From positions 26,093,626 through 26,157,625 of the forward strand of contig OX465589.1 of assembly GCA_950022655.1 (NCBI GenBank): 64,000 nucleotides of DNA, written 5' to 3'. The translations under genes were made by a program, and so were the position numbers. Source of the DNA: Alentia gelatinosa. Lineage: Eukaryota; Annelida; Polychaeta; Phyllodocida; Polynoidae. Shown in pieces: positions 1 through 12,700 of the stretch; position 1 is the stretch's first letter, and every line of letters starts with the position of its first letter. Below the pieces are notes generated by a model that was not told where the DNA came from, searched no databases, and was given only the letters and a program-made list of their open reading frames with translations.

Positions 1-115
1 TATTGATGAAATGAATCACTGAATTAGCCTTTGAGTATTGGGTACACGAACTCCATGGCCATGGAGTACGAGTTCCGAATGTTAAGCCTATGGAGAAAAA
101 TACCGGGGTGAGATA
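1..115. repeat. Partial fold-back element core adjacent to CASD1 exon
   Basis: Right-hand half of the fold-back family core: an inverted CCATGGCCATGG centre, then the family phrase for AAGCCTATGGA and a terminal GGGGTGAGATAA. It ends about 40 bp before the first visible CASD1 exon, so it occupies the end of that intron, next to the acceptor. The left half is off the window. Confidence 0.55.
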
Positions 116-155
116 ATAATCATTATTTGACATCCTGCCTTGATGCTGCCCACAG

Positions 156-3100
156 CCTGCTCACCTCCATCGTGATGTGCATCTGGAGGAGGAAGTTCCG
201 GCGCAGTGTGAAGAACGGAGCCAAGGCGCGCGCCGAGAACCCGCAGCGTAACGGGCAGCGTAACGGGCAGAACGGCGCCGAGACGGACCGCTGTGAGGGC
301 TTCTACGAGCTCATCACCTCCCTAGCCAAACTGGGCATCATCATGTCCTACTTCTTCCTGTGTGACAGGTGAGCTTCACTGACTCCTCACTGACACGCTT
401 CTGTGCAGGCCGATGATACCTTGACAAAAAATTTGAAAAGAAATTTGAAAAAAAAACTTAGGAAAAAAGACAATTTTGTCACTAATGGCTGGTTGTGGGT
501 AAAAGTATATGGTATCCTTTTACAAACTCAAATGATCACATTAGATAAGGAGATGCGCCTTAAAGGATGGGCCAAGTGATTTATTTCAAATGTACAAAGT
601 AAATTCTACATGCACTAAGCATGCCGACATATATTTTCAAATGGCCTCACTATATTTTAACCAAATTATTTTGTGAGATGTCTCTCCCCGAATTTTATAT
701 TTTCTTTAGGAATCGAAGTAAGTGGATTTCCCACTGTTCCTCTAATTGCTTGTTTAATCCTGCACAAAGCAACTTGATTAATTCAGCTGGTAGTGAATAA
801 TTTAAACGTTTAATATTAAACCTCTCGTCTTCGTATTTTTCAGGACAAGTTTCTTTATGAAGGAGAACAAATATTACACACACGTCAACTTCTTCTTGCC
901 GTTTTCCTACCTGATGATACTTGGGTTCTTCTTCACTGAAAATTCAGACCAGGTAAGCATCAACGCCATTTGCCAATTGGTTCACGTAGAAACGATTAGG
1001 TTACAGGAAATGTACTCTATGTCAACTTTATTTAAGTTTAACTGCTACTAATTCCAGTCAGGCGCTCCCCAAGTCATAAACTCCCTCCTCGGATATTTGA
1101 GCAGAAACTTGATTTTTCGTCCTTTCCTCATTTGACTGTAGTGGAGTCCCGAGAGAAATGAAGTTCATTTTAGTATACAATATGTAAGTTAAACTGAAAA
1201 TAGGCTCCTTTTTCTCAGACATGCAGACCTGCATGGATAAATATTCTGACCATCCTGTCCCTTGTCTTGAGAATTCAGGGATGCCAGTTTTCCATGTTTC
1301 CATGGAAAATCATGTTTTCATTTTCAGGATAAATACATGTTTTCTTTTTATAAAATTAAGCTAACAACTACTAAGAAGTCAGTCAGATCACAGCTGAACC
1401 TCCCCAAAGACCCATGCAAATATAAAAAGTTTACCCTATACCTCCTCTCTCCCTACTGACTGAACAGTGGACCTCCCCACAGCCCCTCAGCCTCACCCCG
1501 CTGCCCAGAGGGGCACGTTTTCCAGGTTTCCCCATGCCACATGGAGCAGCAGACATGGATGTGCCATGGAAGCAGTCCATGGCTCTGATTGGTCAAAATT
1601 CCCCAGCTGGCCGGTTTCTGCCTGTGTACCCGGGTAACCAGCGTACCGCGCGTGCGGGTCATTTCCCAATGGGCGGAAACCAAGGCTGTAAACGTAGGTG
1701 GACAATCGCGGCATAAAAGGGTTTTTTTAAAGGGGGACTCTATGGTGAAAGGGTGGTGGTGGACCTGTTTTCAGGAAAATTCTCTATTTTGAATTTTTTA
1801 TTTTTTATTATCATATTATCTCTATCTTCATTGGGTTTATGTTCTTTATCAACATGCCAACATCCCAATTGATTCAGATGATAGGAATTCCTTTTTTCCA
1901 TGGTTAACAAATATTCCATGTTTTTTTTGGACCCCAACTGGCATCCCTGTGAGATAGAGATTAACTACAGATTAACTCTTTCAGTCCTAAAGATGCCTGG
2001 AGGTATTACCATGTAGGACTTGAAGATGCCTCCAGGCATTTTTATGACATGTTGTTTTTAATAAGAAATAAATGTAGATTTATATAAGAAATATTTGATT
2101 CTTTTTCACGATTTTTTCAGTACATATAGAAACCAATATTATCATTCTAATTCACCTAAGTGAGAATATTTTAACCAAGGAAACCCTGGGGTCCATCGTT
2201 ATACCTATGCATATGGGTTCATGACTCCAGGGGGTCGCTTCAAAATTATGCTCAGGACAAATGTGTGATACAACCGACAACCAGGACATTCATTTATTGA
2301 ATCTCCATGGAAATAGCAGTAGTTATCCTACCCCTAATAAAAAACGCCATAGGCTTAACATGGGATTTGTTTATTTCGAGGATGTGACATAAAGTGTTGT
2401 TTATGCCACTACTTTCTGATATTGAAAAAATATTGAAACGGGGTAGGATAAAATCTAGACGCCACTCGTTTGAGTTTGAGCTTATTTATGCCACTCATTT
2501 TGTTGGCTCCGTAAAGTCCCTCGTCTTCGACTCATGAAATTATGGAGCCAACAAAATGCGTGGCATAAATAAACTCAGACACAAACTCGTGACGTCTCTT
2601 GATATTAGTCCACACTGTGACTGACACTTGACACTCGAGTCGTCCCTGCCTCTGGTGATATTATAACTCGCTGACTGTTAAACGCGGCGTGTTTTATTTG
2701 CAGACTCGCATCCTGCACCGAGACCAGACAGACGAGTGGAAAGGCTGGATGCAGCTCGTCATCCTCATCTACCACCTCACCGGCGCCTCGCGGGTAAGTC
2801 CCGCCCTCAGTATGTAGACGGGAAGACATGTCAGTCAGCAACCGCAGAGATAACACTCTAATCTCAGTCTCTTATGGTGTATTCAAGGTTCAGTTGACAA
2901 AAGTCAACCATGGCTTTGTTGACACTGTGACATCACGTCACTAGACGAAAATTGGATGATGACAGGGCAGCTGGCTTTGCTTGAAATGGGCATTCACACG
3001 GTAGTGTCCATGGTGAGCAGTTGGGCCTAGCCACGTTCTGCCATTCTTTCTTTCATATAAATCTTTTTATCCAATCTCATATAAACCATCTATTGTGCAT

Positions 3101-6100
3101 AATTCATTTTCTTCTAATTTAGTTACCTGCTCTTTATAACGACCTACAGTATATTCTGGGTACTGGAGTGAGTCTTGGTGTGTGCTATACATAATTTTCT
3201 GTCCATGGATGATGAAGGCATCAACACATCAAAATAAGGTAGAAGGATTACTAGATTGCTTCAAAGTTACATGTTTGTGCTTTACTAGATTGATTAAGAG
3301 TTTACAAAGTTGCTTTATTTGTTATCTATTTTATATTTTCCTTTCATCTGTACCTTTTCGAAACCAATCAGCATCTAATTGACGATAGTAGATTGGTGAT
3401 CAGCTATGATTGGTGATCAGCTATGATTGGTGATAAGCTATGATGAAACAGATTATGGATATACAAATAGAATAGTCCAAAAAAACTGGCTTAGAAGGCC
3501 TGATACTCGCCCTATTTTTGATGTTGCCAGTGTCTTTACAAGACAGACAAATAGATCTAAAACGTGTATTGACTGGGTAATGTCGAATGTTGAATACTGT
3601 AAAGAAGGTGGTGTGATTGAAGCAACCATAAGCGACCATTTACCTGTGTTTCTCATCAGTGGTACAGAATGTGAAATCAAGACTAAAACGAAGTTCAAAG
3701 GGAGGTCTTACAAACATTTTAACCAAAAACAATTTGAACATGATGTAATGAACGCTATTTGGGACCAATTTAACAATAGGAAACAAAGTATCATAGTGAA
3801 TAAGATCATTCTCTTTGAGGTTTGGAGTGCCTCAAGGCTCAATACTTGGACCATTATTTTTCTTGCTCTATGTAAACGACTTATGATATATGTAAGAAAT
3901 GTATATTCTTATATATACGAGTATTTCACGAACATAAGGATTATTGAAGAATCGGAAAAGAACTTTCTCATCAAGGACATAAACATTTCATATGAACTGA
4001 AACTTATTATCAATGAGTTTGTCTTTCTGATCCAAGTAGAGATATTGTCACACATGTACTAGTATTTATTAATTTCCACTGATAAGGACAGCGTGTTAGC
4101 TGAGCCTTGAGTCGTTCAGTGTGAACGTGTGTAGAACCACATCGCCAGAGATGGCAGTTTTCTACTTTTCCATTGAAATCCATGTTTTTATTTTCAGTTA
4201 ATAAATATAGTTTCTGCTGCGCAATATCAGAAATAATATTTATTGAGCCTCTTTCATGACAATGAAATAGTTGTTTGAATCTCCCCATAGACCATCGGTC
4301 CCACGTCGTAGGCATGTTTTCAATATTTACTTGGTCAATCTGAAGCAGTATATCAAGCGCTTTATGTTTCTGACCCCAACTGAGACCCCTGCTTTGCCGG
4401 CTGAGATGTTCTACACGGACACACTGCTGTCTGTTCCAGGTGCTGCCCATCTACATGCAGATCAGGGTGCTCGTGTCGTCCTACGTGTTCCTCTCAGCCT
4501 TCGGCCACTTCTCCTACTTCTACAGTAAAGGCGACTACAGCTTTAAGCGTGTCTGTCAGGTGGGTCCTCTTTCTGCTACACGAACCTTTGCATCATCTCC
4601 TTTAATACTCACACTGGTTTTTTTTTGGTAATTGAAAATTACATCACTCGTACACTAACGGTTCTAGGGTTTATGATTCATGAGTTTAACTTTATGCTGC
4701 AACAAGAATGATTTTTACGTATTCCTAAAGATTATTCATGAGTTTAGACCAGCCAATTTTATTATGAAAGGCATGTGAATAGAAGTGACCTATAGTTATC
4801 CACATTTCTTATGGGCAGTTTATTGTAGATATTTTTTTTTAAAATACGTTGATTAGTGTATTAACACATTGACTCAACATCACTTACCTTTACTGTTAAG
4901 GTGACTGTCGTAGGTTGATGAAGAAAGAGTGTGAATATAGTTATACAAATAGATATAACAGAATAGTAGATGTATATTATTTTATAACAGCGGTTGATGT
5001 GGTCAGTGTGTGCTTGTCTCGACTCAGGTGCTCTTCCGCATGAACTGCCTGGTGGTGACGCTGTGCTTCGTGATGGACCGGCCCTACCAGTTCTACTACT
5101 TCGTCCCGCTCGTCTCCTTCTGGTTCATCATTTGTTACATCTCCATGGCCATCTGGCCTCACGTCACCACCATGTCCTGTGACAGTAAGTAGACTGAGGC
5201 ATTACTCGTATCAAAAGGGCCTATGGTACTCTCAGAATAGAACCAATACAGCCATAGTATTTAAATATATATATATAATAGGAGGCACAACATCATACAC
5301 GTAAAGATTTATTTTACAGTCTTTATGGTATGTTCAAGTGCCCCCATGATAAAATACAACAAAACAATATACTAATAGGACAGGAAAATGACTAGATTAT
5401 GTACAATATCAGATATGTAAATATGTGGCTTGGAGAGTGAAATATCGGCCAAGTGTGCTTGAGAGTGGCAATAACAGCCAATATTACTCTAAGAGTAAGT
5501 TTATCAGAGTTGTCTCATGCATAGAAGCATATCTTGGTCAATTCAATCTGAAAATAGCCTGATGGTAATTTTGAATATTGTTTGTATTTTCCAGCTAATG
5601 GTCTACATTACCTCTACATGGTGCTGAAATTTGTCGTAGTCATCGTTGCAATAACGTTATTATATGCTTCAGAGGTAAGTTTTGTACCATAAGTTTTGCT
5701 GTAATATTAGAAACTTGTATTATTCAGAGTTGTATTGTTCAGAGTTGATGTATACAGAAGTTATCTTGACACAAATCAGATTGTCAAATGACAAAAAATC
5801 CATATTATCAGTGTACTACTATCAGATACCTTACACGTGCTTCTGAATTAGCAGTTTGCATGACTTCTTGGCTTGCCTGTGGGAAACTCAGATGCACATG
5901 TGCAGAAGTCGTCGATTCACTATATTTTTACCACATTATGCTGAACCCTAAAAACCAATAAAAGTCTATGATTTTGGCCTTGATAAACCTATAAAAACCT
6001 AAATTTTCAAAACCTATTAAAAAAGAGAGAGGTACTAAGAGGCCTGCATTGGTCTTTTCCAACTAGTTATCCCACTATAGGAGAAGATGAGATTATGGAT

Positions 6101-9100
6101 TTTGATGTATGTTATCATTTAGCTTTCTATCCTGGTAGTGCACACATTACCAAAAAGAAGCAGATTTCAATATGACATGATATTGGTAAAAATGTGTGTA
6201 AAATGCTTAAACGTGAACATTGTAAACTTTCTAAATTATAAAACAGAGTATAGTTTCTAGGCTAATCCCAACATCCATACCTACATGGTACTCTAGTGCA
6301 TACAATATTAACATATTGAAATCACAAACTGTCCAAGTTATAGTTAGATGTGTGGTTACTGAACTCACATACATGTACCTAAATGCGACTCACTTGTATT
6401 TTTAGGTCTTCTTTGAGAAGATTTTCCTCACACACCCGATTAAAGCGCTGTTCGTCACCTCAGATGACTCCATCCACGAGTGGCGCTTCAGGTGGCAGTT
6501 AGATAGATATGTAAGTATCACCTCGTCTCCTGAGTTAGCTATTCCCACATGATTAACGCATGATGCACTACTACAAGGTATGACGTTGTATTGTATGTAC
6601 CGTTGTGGAACATGTACTATGTGTGACAGGTGCTACAGCGTAAAACGCAGTCGTTCAGTGTACAATGTTTAATAGTAATATTCTATATTGTGCACGATTG
6701 TGATGTCCTGACCATCGTTATGAAACAGAGGTTAGAAGTAACAATTCTTGAGCCTTCTTGGCTGAAGGCCAGTATTATACATAATGGTCATAATAGTCAA
6801 TAACATCATTTGTATACAGGACTTTGGTATTGGTAAATACCATCGATACAAAGATGATAGAAAACAATTTCAAAACTCAACTTATGAGTCAGCTTAGACT
6901 AAAAAATTCCCATACAAATTCTACCAAAAATGTATTAAAAGTCAAATAATTATTTCTGATCGCCGCTGGTTGATTGGCTGGTGAGCTTTACATGAAATTG
7001 TGAATATTCGAACAAACCCTTACTATGCGTTAAAATTAGTTGAGACTTATATAACAGGGAACCATAACAAATATTTCTGTTGCTTTCTTTCCAGAGCACA
7101 ATATATGGCATGGCATTTGCCTTCACCTTAATGGTGGCCAAGATGTTTAACTTCATGGACGATAAGCGGGAAGACGCCATCTTTAGTAAAGGCTTGTCCT
7201 GGGTAGCTGGCATCCTGTCCGTCTGTGGTATTGGCGTAAGTTTACTTTGTCTTTTATAACCAAGTGCCTATAGGTATTTCTGTGTATAATGTTGATCCTT
7301 CGAATTCGATGGATATAGCTACATCAGATATATCACACTACCAGTAAAATCACTACCCTAATTACCAACACATATCTATCAGGGTTCGTACAGAGCCTGG
7401 AAAACCTGGAAAAGCCTGGAATTATGCTTTTGGGTTTTCCAGGCCTTGAAAAGCCTGGATTTCTCACAGAGAGCCTGGAGAAACCTGGAAGAGCCTGGAA
7501 AATTTAGTTTTGCATAAAAACATCTTTGTTTAGTCTATGAAATTCAGGAAATATTGGCTTTCCTTAACTACGGTACCTGGCTGCCTATGAAATTTCAGTG
7601 ACTTGGATTAGATACTTCCAAAAATCCTTTTATCTAATGATAGAGCTGTTTTGATTATTTATCTTCATATTTGTTTCACTAGCAAGATGGTATTGATTAA
7701 CATTGTTATGTGCCTGGAAAAGAAATATTTCAGCCTGGAAAAGCCTGGAAAAAACCTGGAATTTTATTGGACTGTCTATGTACGAACCCTGATCTATACA
7801 ATCGATCTACCATTAAGAAGAAACTAACTTGAAAATTTTTAAAGTTTTTTTTTTCATTTGGAAAAAGTTTCATCTCAGTACACGAGTTTTTCAGATACAT
7901 TTTTTTTTTTTAGATCTTTTATTTTAACTGAGGCAGTGCTCAGACACTATCCAGCGATCAGGTTATACATCGAAACAAAAAAAGGTCTAAGTTATTGAAC
8001 TAGAGTTGCAGATCATGCGGTCTGCAGTATTGTCTGCTTAAGAGTTTATAAATTAACAAGAGATTTTGGATTCAGGTCCAAGCAATTTGGTCTGAGGTGC
8101 ACGATGTTCAGCTTACCTTGGTGTTCCACTTCTTCTGTAATGACTTTCCTGATCCTTTTTCATATAGTTCTTTTTTATTTTCCACTTTCAGGGCTACGCT
8201 GTGTTCGCCAGTTTTTGTAGAAATAAACAAGAGTGTAATGAGGTGCATGCCTACATCTCCTTCTTGCCTGTAAGTTGCATTGATCTTTTTACATCTCGAG
8301 ATGGTTATAAAATTTGAAGATAGCTAATTTGAATTCTCGATATATTGATTAAAACTCCTCGTAATTTTAAAAACAAGATACCTGAAAAAATATTCCAAGA
8401 AAGAAGAAAAAAAAACTCGATGAGAAGGCTTTGTCAAATCACATTTGAATATATATTCTATTGACGCTTAGTATTAGGTGGATGGTAAACGTTATTATGC
8501 TACACCCTTGTATTCACATAGCAGCGATTTTCTCATAGGATGTATATGCCAAGTATTAGGCTAATAGTGAAAAGCATCTCTATTCTTTTACGTTGCAGAT
8601 CATATCATATATATTTATAAGAAATATTCCGGGATGGCTTCGTCCAAAGTACAGCGCCTTTTTTGCCTGGTTTGGCAAAATATCATTAGAGGTGAGTCTT
8701 TTACGACACATAAACAAGTTTCTCTTAACTAACCATGTCACTCTCCTGCAGATTCTTATAACTAAAGCAAAGATATCTATCGTCCTTTTACTGTGCTACA
8801 AGTAAATGCATGTGAAATTGAAGACAGCACCATAATATTGAGAAGTTACTGGTAAACGTAAATCAACTATATATCAACCCAGAACTGCAATAATACTCCT
8901 GTATGAGAAATGTTTATAGTAAAGGTGATTTACATTCAATCGTATGATCAGTGATCACTTGAATCCTTCAACCTTCAGAGATAAATTCGACAGTACTTTG
9001 GAGAAACCAAACGAGAGTTAGTCGTGTTGTTGTTTATTGCACGATGGCAATGTCAGAACGAGTATCCAATGTTTAGCCTATGGACATTTATTCCAGGGGT

Positions 9101-9755
9101 GAGATAAAAATACATTAAGCAACTCGTTTTGGTCAAAGAAGTTTGACCAAAACTTGTTGGTTTCTTCTTTATTATCGTAGCCCGGTATAAACGTCCATAG
9201 GCTTAGCATTACGGACTCTCAACAGGCTTGCGAGAACGGTATCTCGTTCTCAACGGGTGATAAAGAGATGAATATTTCCAGGCTAAGATAAAATCAGAAA
9301 CATATTCGTGCTTGGTCTGAGTCCCTGTTCACTATCTCGTTTGGTGCGCTTCAGAATATTCACTCGGCTTTCGCCTTGTTCATAATACTGAGCACTCCAA
9401 ACTCGATGGCGAACGAGGACACAGACCAAACACTCATTAATTTCCTTCTTTAGTATGGAGTTTGCATTGACTGAGCGGCGGGCGTTTGTCGTTGCAGCTG
9501 TTCATAGCGCAGTACCACGTGTGGCTGGCGGCGGACACGCACGGCGTGCTCGTCCTGCTGCCCAGCTACCCCGTCCTCAACATCATCGTCACCTCGTTCA
9601 TCTTCGTCTGCCTGTCGCACGAGATCCACCAGCTGACCGGCACGCTCACCAAGTACGCCGTGCCCGACGACTGGAAACTCATCCTCAGGAACATCTTCTG
9701 TTTCTGCGCCGTTCTCCTCCCCATCGCCATCACCCACGGAGTGCTGGGATTCTAG
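156..9755 (+). CDS. CASD1: CASD1-like sialic acid O-acetyltransferase, 3' eleven exons
   Basis: N-acetylneuraminate 9-O-acetyltransferase family: a Golgi multipass enzyme that transfers acetyl groups to sialic acids. Exons: 156-368, 844-952, 2704-2793, 4440-4559, 5028-5184, 5595-5674, 6406-6510, 7095-7235, 8192-8269, 8599-8691, 9498-9755. All junctions are AG/GT and phases join without a break, giving 480 residues plus stop. Family signatures seen include [60 protein letters not shown] and [10 protein letters not shown], ending in ...THGVLGF. This is the membrane acyltransferase (Cas1_AcylT) part. The lumenal SGNH-like catalytic half of the family lies upstream of the window, so the gene is 5'-partial. 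The start of the first listed exon (acceptor at 154-155) is the least certain boundary. Identity is by recalled similarity to vertebrate CASD1. Confidence 0.93.
1276..1949. mobile_element. hAT-like MITE, CAGGGATGCCAGT family
   Basis: Begins CAGGGATGCCAGTT and ends AACTGGCATCCCTG, inverted termini typical of hAT-type non-autonomous elements. The flanking octamers 1268-1275 and 1950-1957 agree in the first five bases (TGAGA), a decayed 8-bp duplication. It sits in the intron between the second and third CASD1 exons and has no credible ORF. Related copies are at 4145-4391 (decayed) and 55518-56172, and a lone terminus is near 57464. Confidence 0.7.
1974..2046. repeat. Fragment of TTAA-type MITE
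   Basis: Starts TTAACTCTTTCAGTCC and carries two ATGCCTGGAGG/CCTCCAGGCAT half palindromes like those inside the better preserved TTAA MITEs. The far end is not recognisable. Confidence 0.35.
2311..2602. repeat. Modular fold-back element (core plus hairpin)
   Basis: The core is bounded by TATCCTACCCC (about 2325) and GGGGTAGGATA (about 2440), with GCCATAGGCTTAACAT inside. A long hairpin follows directly (about 2455-2600), whose arms share the word ACGCCACTCGTTTGAG and its complement with mismatches. The copy at 57903-58190 is the same type in the opposite arrangement. It lies in a CASD1 intron, about 100 bp before the exon at 2704. Confidence 0.6.
3391..3443. repeat. 17-bp tandem repeat, three units
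   Basis: Three near-identical 17-bp units (GATTGGTGATCAGCTAT) lie directly before the LINE relic. Confidence 0.7.
3444..3885 (+). pseudogene. LINE relic: endonuclease tail joined to RT motif by internal deletion
   Basis: The frame from about 3444 to 3690 encodes the end of an APE-type LINE endonuclease: a TCIDWVMSN segment, then [15 protein letters not shown] with the SDH motif near its end. In another frame, 3814-3885 reads [13 protein letters not shown] followed by a YVNDL-like segment and a stop, which is an RT core motif. The few hundred residues that normally separate these blocks are missing, so this is an internally deleted, frameshifted copy in a CASD1 intron. It differs from the intact LINE at 29-36 kb. 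Confidence 0.72.
4145..4391. mobile_element. Decayed hAT-like MITE
   Basis: Starts CAGAGATGGCAGTTTTC and ends near CCCCAACTGAGACCCCTG, a mutated version of the CAGGGATGCCAGT termini at 1276-1949. It lies in the intron just before the CASD1 exon at 4440. Confidence 0.5.
7380..7791. mobile_element. hAT-like MITE with CAGGGTTCGTACA ends
   Basis: Terminal inverted repeats CAGGGTTCGTACA and TGTACGAACCCTG are flanked by a perfect ATCTAT direct repeat (7374-7379 and 7792-7797). The interior is full of AGCCTGGAAAA words in both orientations. No coding potential; it lies in a CASD1 intron. Confidence 0.75.
9001..9445. repeat. Composite fold-back element before CASD1 last exon
   Basis: Two cores (each with an AAGCCTATGGA-type phrase and GGGGTGAGATAAA or a variant) alternate with hairpins. 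One hairpin at about 9121-9166 is built on TTTTGGTCAAAG and its complement. A longer one at about 9302-9440 has arms around TTGGTCTG/CAGACCAA and an apex containing CGGCTTTCGCC. It ends about 50 bp upstream of the terminal CASD1 exon. Confidence 0.55.
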
Positions 9756-12700
9756 TGGAGCTCCGTCTCCAGTTATACACATGTCAACGGAGCGTTGTGC
9801 TACCTCGGTTATGATATCATCCGATTTTTTTGGATATCATTCGAAGATGTTTCGGTTATATCCTATATTTCCGCTTTATCCTTTTTTATAAGATAATCCT
9901 CATAGTCGAGATAAAAAGTGGAGAAAAGCGGGTTTCAGTTTTTTTTCCTCAGACCTCACTGGCATCTTTGATGATTACCCCGAGGGATTTTAGTTGTATG
10001 AATGTTGCTACCTCTAGGTGTGGACCTGTGCTTTTTGCCCGTGATAAGATCCTGGCTGTTCGTATGGCGTGTGAAAAATCCCCCCACAAAACGCCAACTC
10101 TGATCGTTTCCACTGCGCCATGCTCTTTTCCTGCCATCCTCATCTCATAGACATGATCTCGCCGTGTTGTGACCATGGATGTAGCCGTAGTGTTAACCCT
10201 CCAGACACCATCAACCATTCATATATCGAATATGTAGTGAGATAAGAGAGTGGGCGTGATGCTGTAAACATGTGTGGGGTTAAACTGGTATTGCAACGTC
10301 CTTACAACTTGAAGACCTTGGTCTGATAACGTGTTGGTGTCTTCTCCAGTCACCACTCCACCCTCAACTTTGATAAAAACATTGTGGACAGACAGACGGT
10401 AAATGGAGGATTACTTAAGTGTATGGGAAAGCTGGCCTTAGTATTCATTTCGTATTTATTATGATATAATGTTTACATAACGCACATTCTACTAGATTTG
10501 TGTATTATCGTCACCAAATATGTCAATGAATGATATACAAATACATAGGATCGAAAGATGTATTTACTTACCAGATACAGCCCAGTGCAGTATTTATCCA
10601 TGCCTCACGTGGGTAGATGGGTGATATTTTACCCTGTAGAGGAACACAATTATAATGTTCAATTCAAACGTAAAAACCTTAAAAAAAATAATGGTTTCTG
10701 ATACAAATTCTGCGTGAAGGCCAGTGATCTTAGCATAAAATCTTTCAGTGTCTCACTTTGAATATATGAGTGAAACCTTTTTTTTTTTCAAGGTAGCATG
10801 GGCTTTGTTAAGAGGTTTTCTAGGCACGTCCTAAATTCTATAATTTGAATACGGGAGTGAGCTATGCGGATAATCCCTGTATACCTTCAGCCTGGGTCCC
10901 CTGGGACGTTAAACAAAGCAACTCAGTCCTATCTGAACTGAGATTTGTTGAGCTGCTCCGAGCACTTTGTGATCTGTGTACAGATTGCAGTGTGCTGCTG
11001 AAAAACTATTCATTGGCTAAACATGCAATTTTTTAAATATTTTTTCCCCCAACTAATACGTATTTTTCACCCATAAACAGACACTGTTAAACCACACTAT
11101 CATCAGGAACAGACACTTGCAATTTGAATACCACCGTCCTAGATGTAGACAGGGCCGCTCTGTGTTAATTTTGATTGGCAGATTTTTATCTTTTGTTTCA
11201 TTTGGAAGGACACCCTATAGTCTGTGTACGAAAGGCGTGTAGATACTGTAATGTACCGATCTCATGCACTATTTACTTAATAATATATGTAGACATTCCG
11301 GAGGAGTAAGTAAGTATCTCATACCATGTTTCACGTTCCAGTTACTTCCCAACACACAGAAAATTAAAGCGTAACTTGCCACTTATTTACTTCTCTATTT
11401 CCGAGGGAAAGGGTGTCCCGACACTGTTATAAAAGCAGGGTTTTGATTGGCTGTCTTTAGGAGCGCCCCTCCTTCCCATCCGCCACCGCTTTCTTTACAC
11501 ATAACAGTCTTATCTGATATTGTGATATCATTATAGCCAACATGGCTACAAGTTCTTGCCAATAGCATTACAGTGTTTTTTCCTGATTCTGGTTGGGTTT
11601 AAAATTGATAGGGTGTTACAACTGGTTGTCACACTGTTCTTTGCTCTATATTTCTGTTTGATTCTTGTACGTGTATCTGAAGGTGTAATCTCATATCGCA
11701 ACCAGCTGCAATACACAGGCTTCTTAACAGTTACGTGTGACACAGGTATAACATACACCTGACCAAGCGGTAGGCTATCTCACAGTCTTATGGATATTCA
11801 GAGTTGAGATATTACCTTTTGTTGCTGGTTATATGCAGTACTCCCAAATAGGTTTTAAAGTTTTTTTTAAAGTTCGGGGATAGGAATTAATAAAAACAGA
11901 TTTCTCTGTGGTCCTGTAAGAATTTAAGAGTGCTTAACCTTGCACGATTTCAAATAACCGAATGCGAATATTTACACAATTCTTCGATTTCTTGTTGGTG
12001 TTTTCATGACTACCTTTCTAAGCCGTTTCCTAGTGTTTTAAGTACATTAGTTTTTTACCCAGAAATGATGTTTGCACTTGCATAAAACTTGAACCATTGT
12101 ACATCGGAAATTTCCCTAAGTATTCTCTGGTCGTCCTAGTTAGTCATGTTCCTCATTGCTTCGTTTGAATTTCACAGAAATGCTCTTAAGTTGTTTCTTT
12201 GGGAAATTTATATGTATTAAGGCATGATGCATATTGTTAATATTTATGATAATCTATAAAGGACCATAGCATTCAAAATATTGCCCATAGTCATGATAGT
12301 TTTCTCAGGCGTACAGGCTTTACACCTTTGAGATCTCAAAGAAATAAGACAGACTTACATTAGAAACGAAATACCGGTACTGTTGGGTTTCTCACAATTG
12401 TTAAATGGGATAGACTTATTTAAAATTCCATGATATTGTGTCCACTTAGCAGACATATTTATTTTCCCAGTCATAACTATCTCCACATCTAAAGTGACCA
12501 CATACCAGAGTAGATATTCTGGAATATGAAATAAGATTCTGTATACCTTAAGTATAAGTGTATAATGTGTCAGTGTGACGCATGGTGATTGGTGAGTATG
12601 ATCCTCATACTCAGCCAGTACAGTGCATATACTACTGTTGTAAGCTGTCCTGTTTCACGGGAGTAAATCCATCGCTTTGAAAGGAAAAAGAGAAAAAAAA

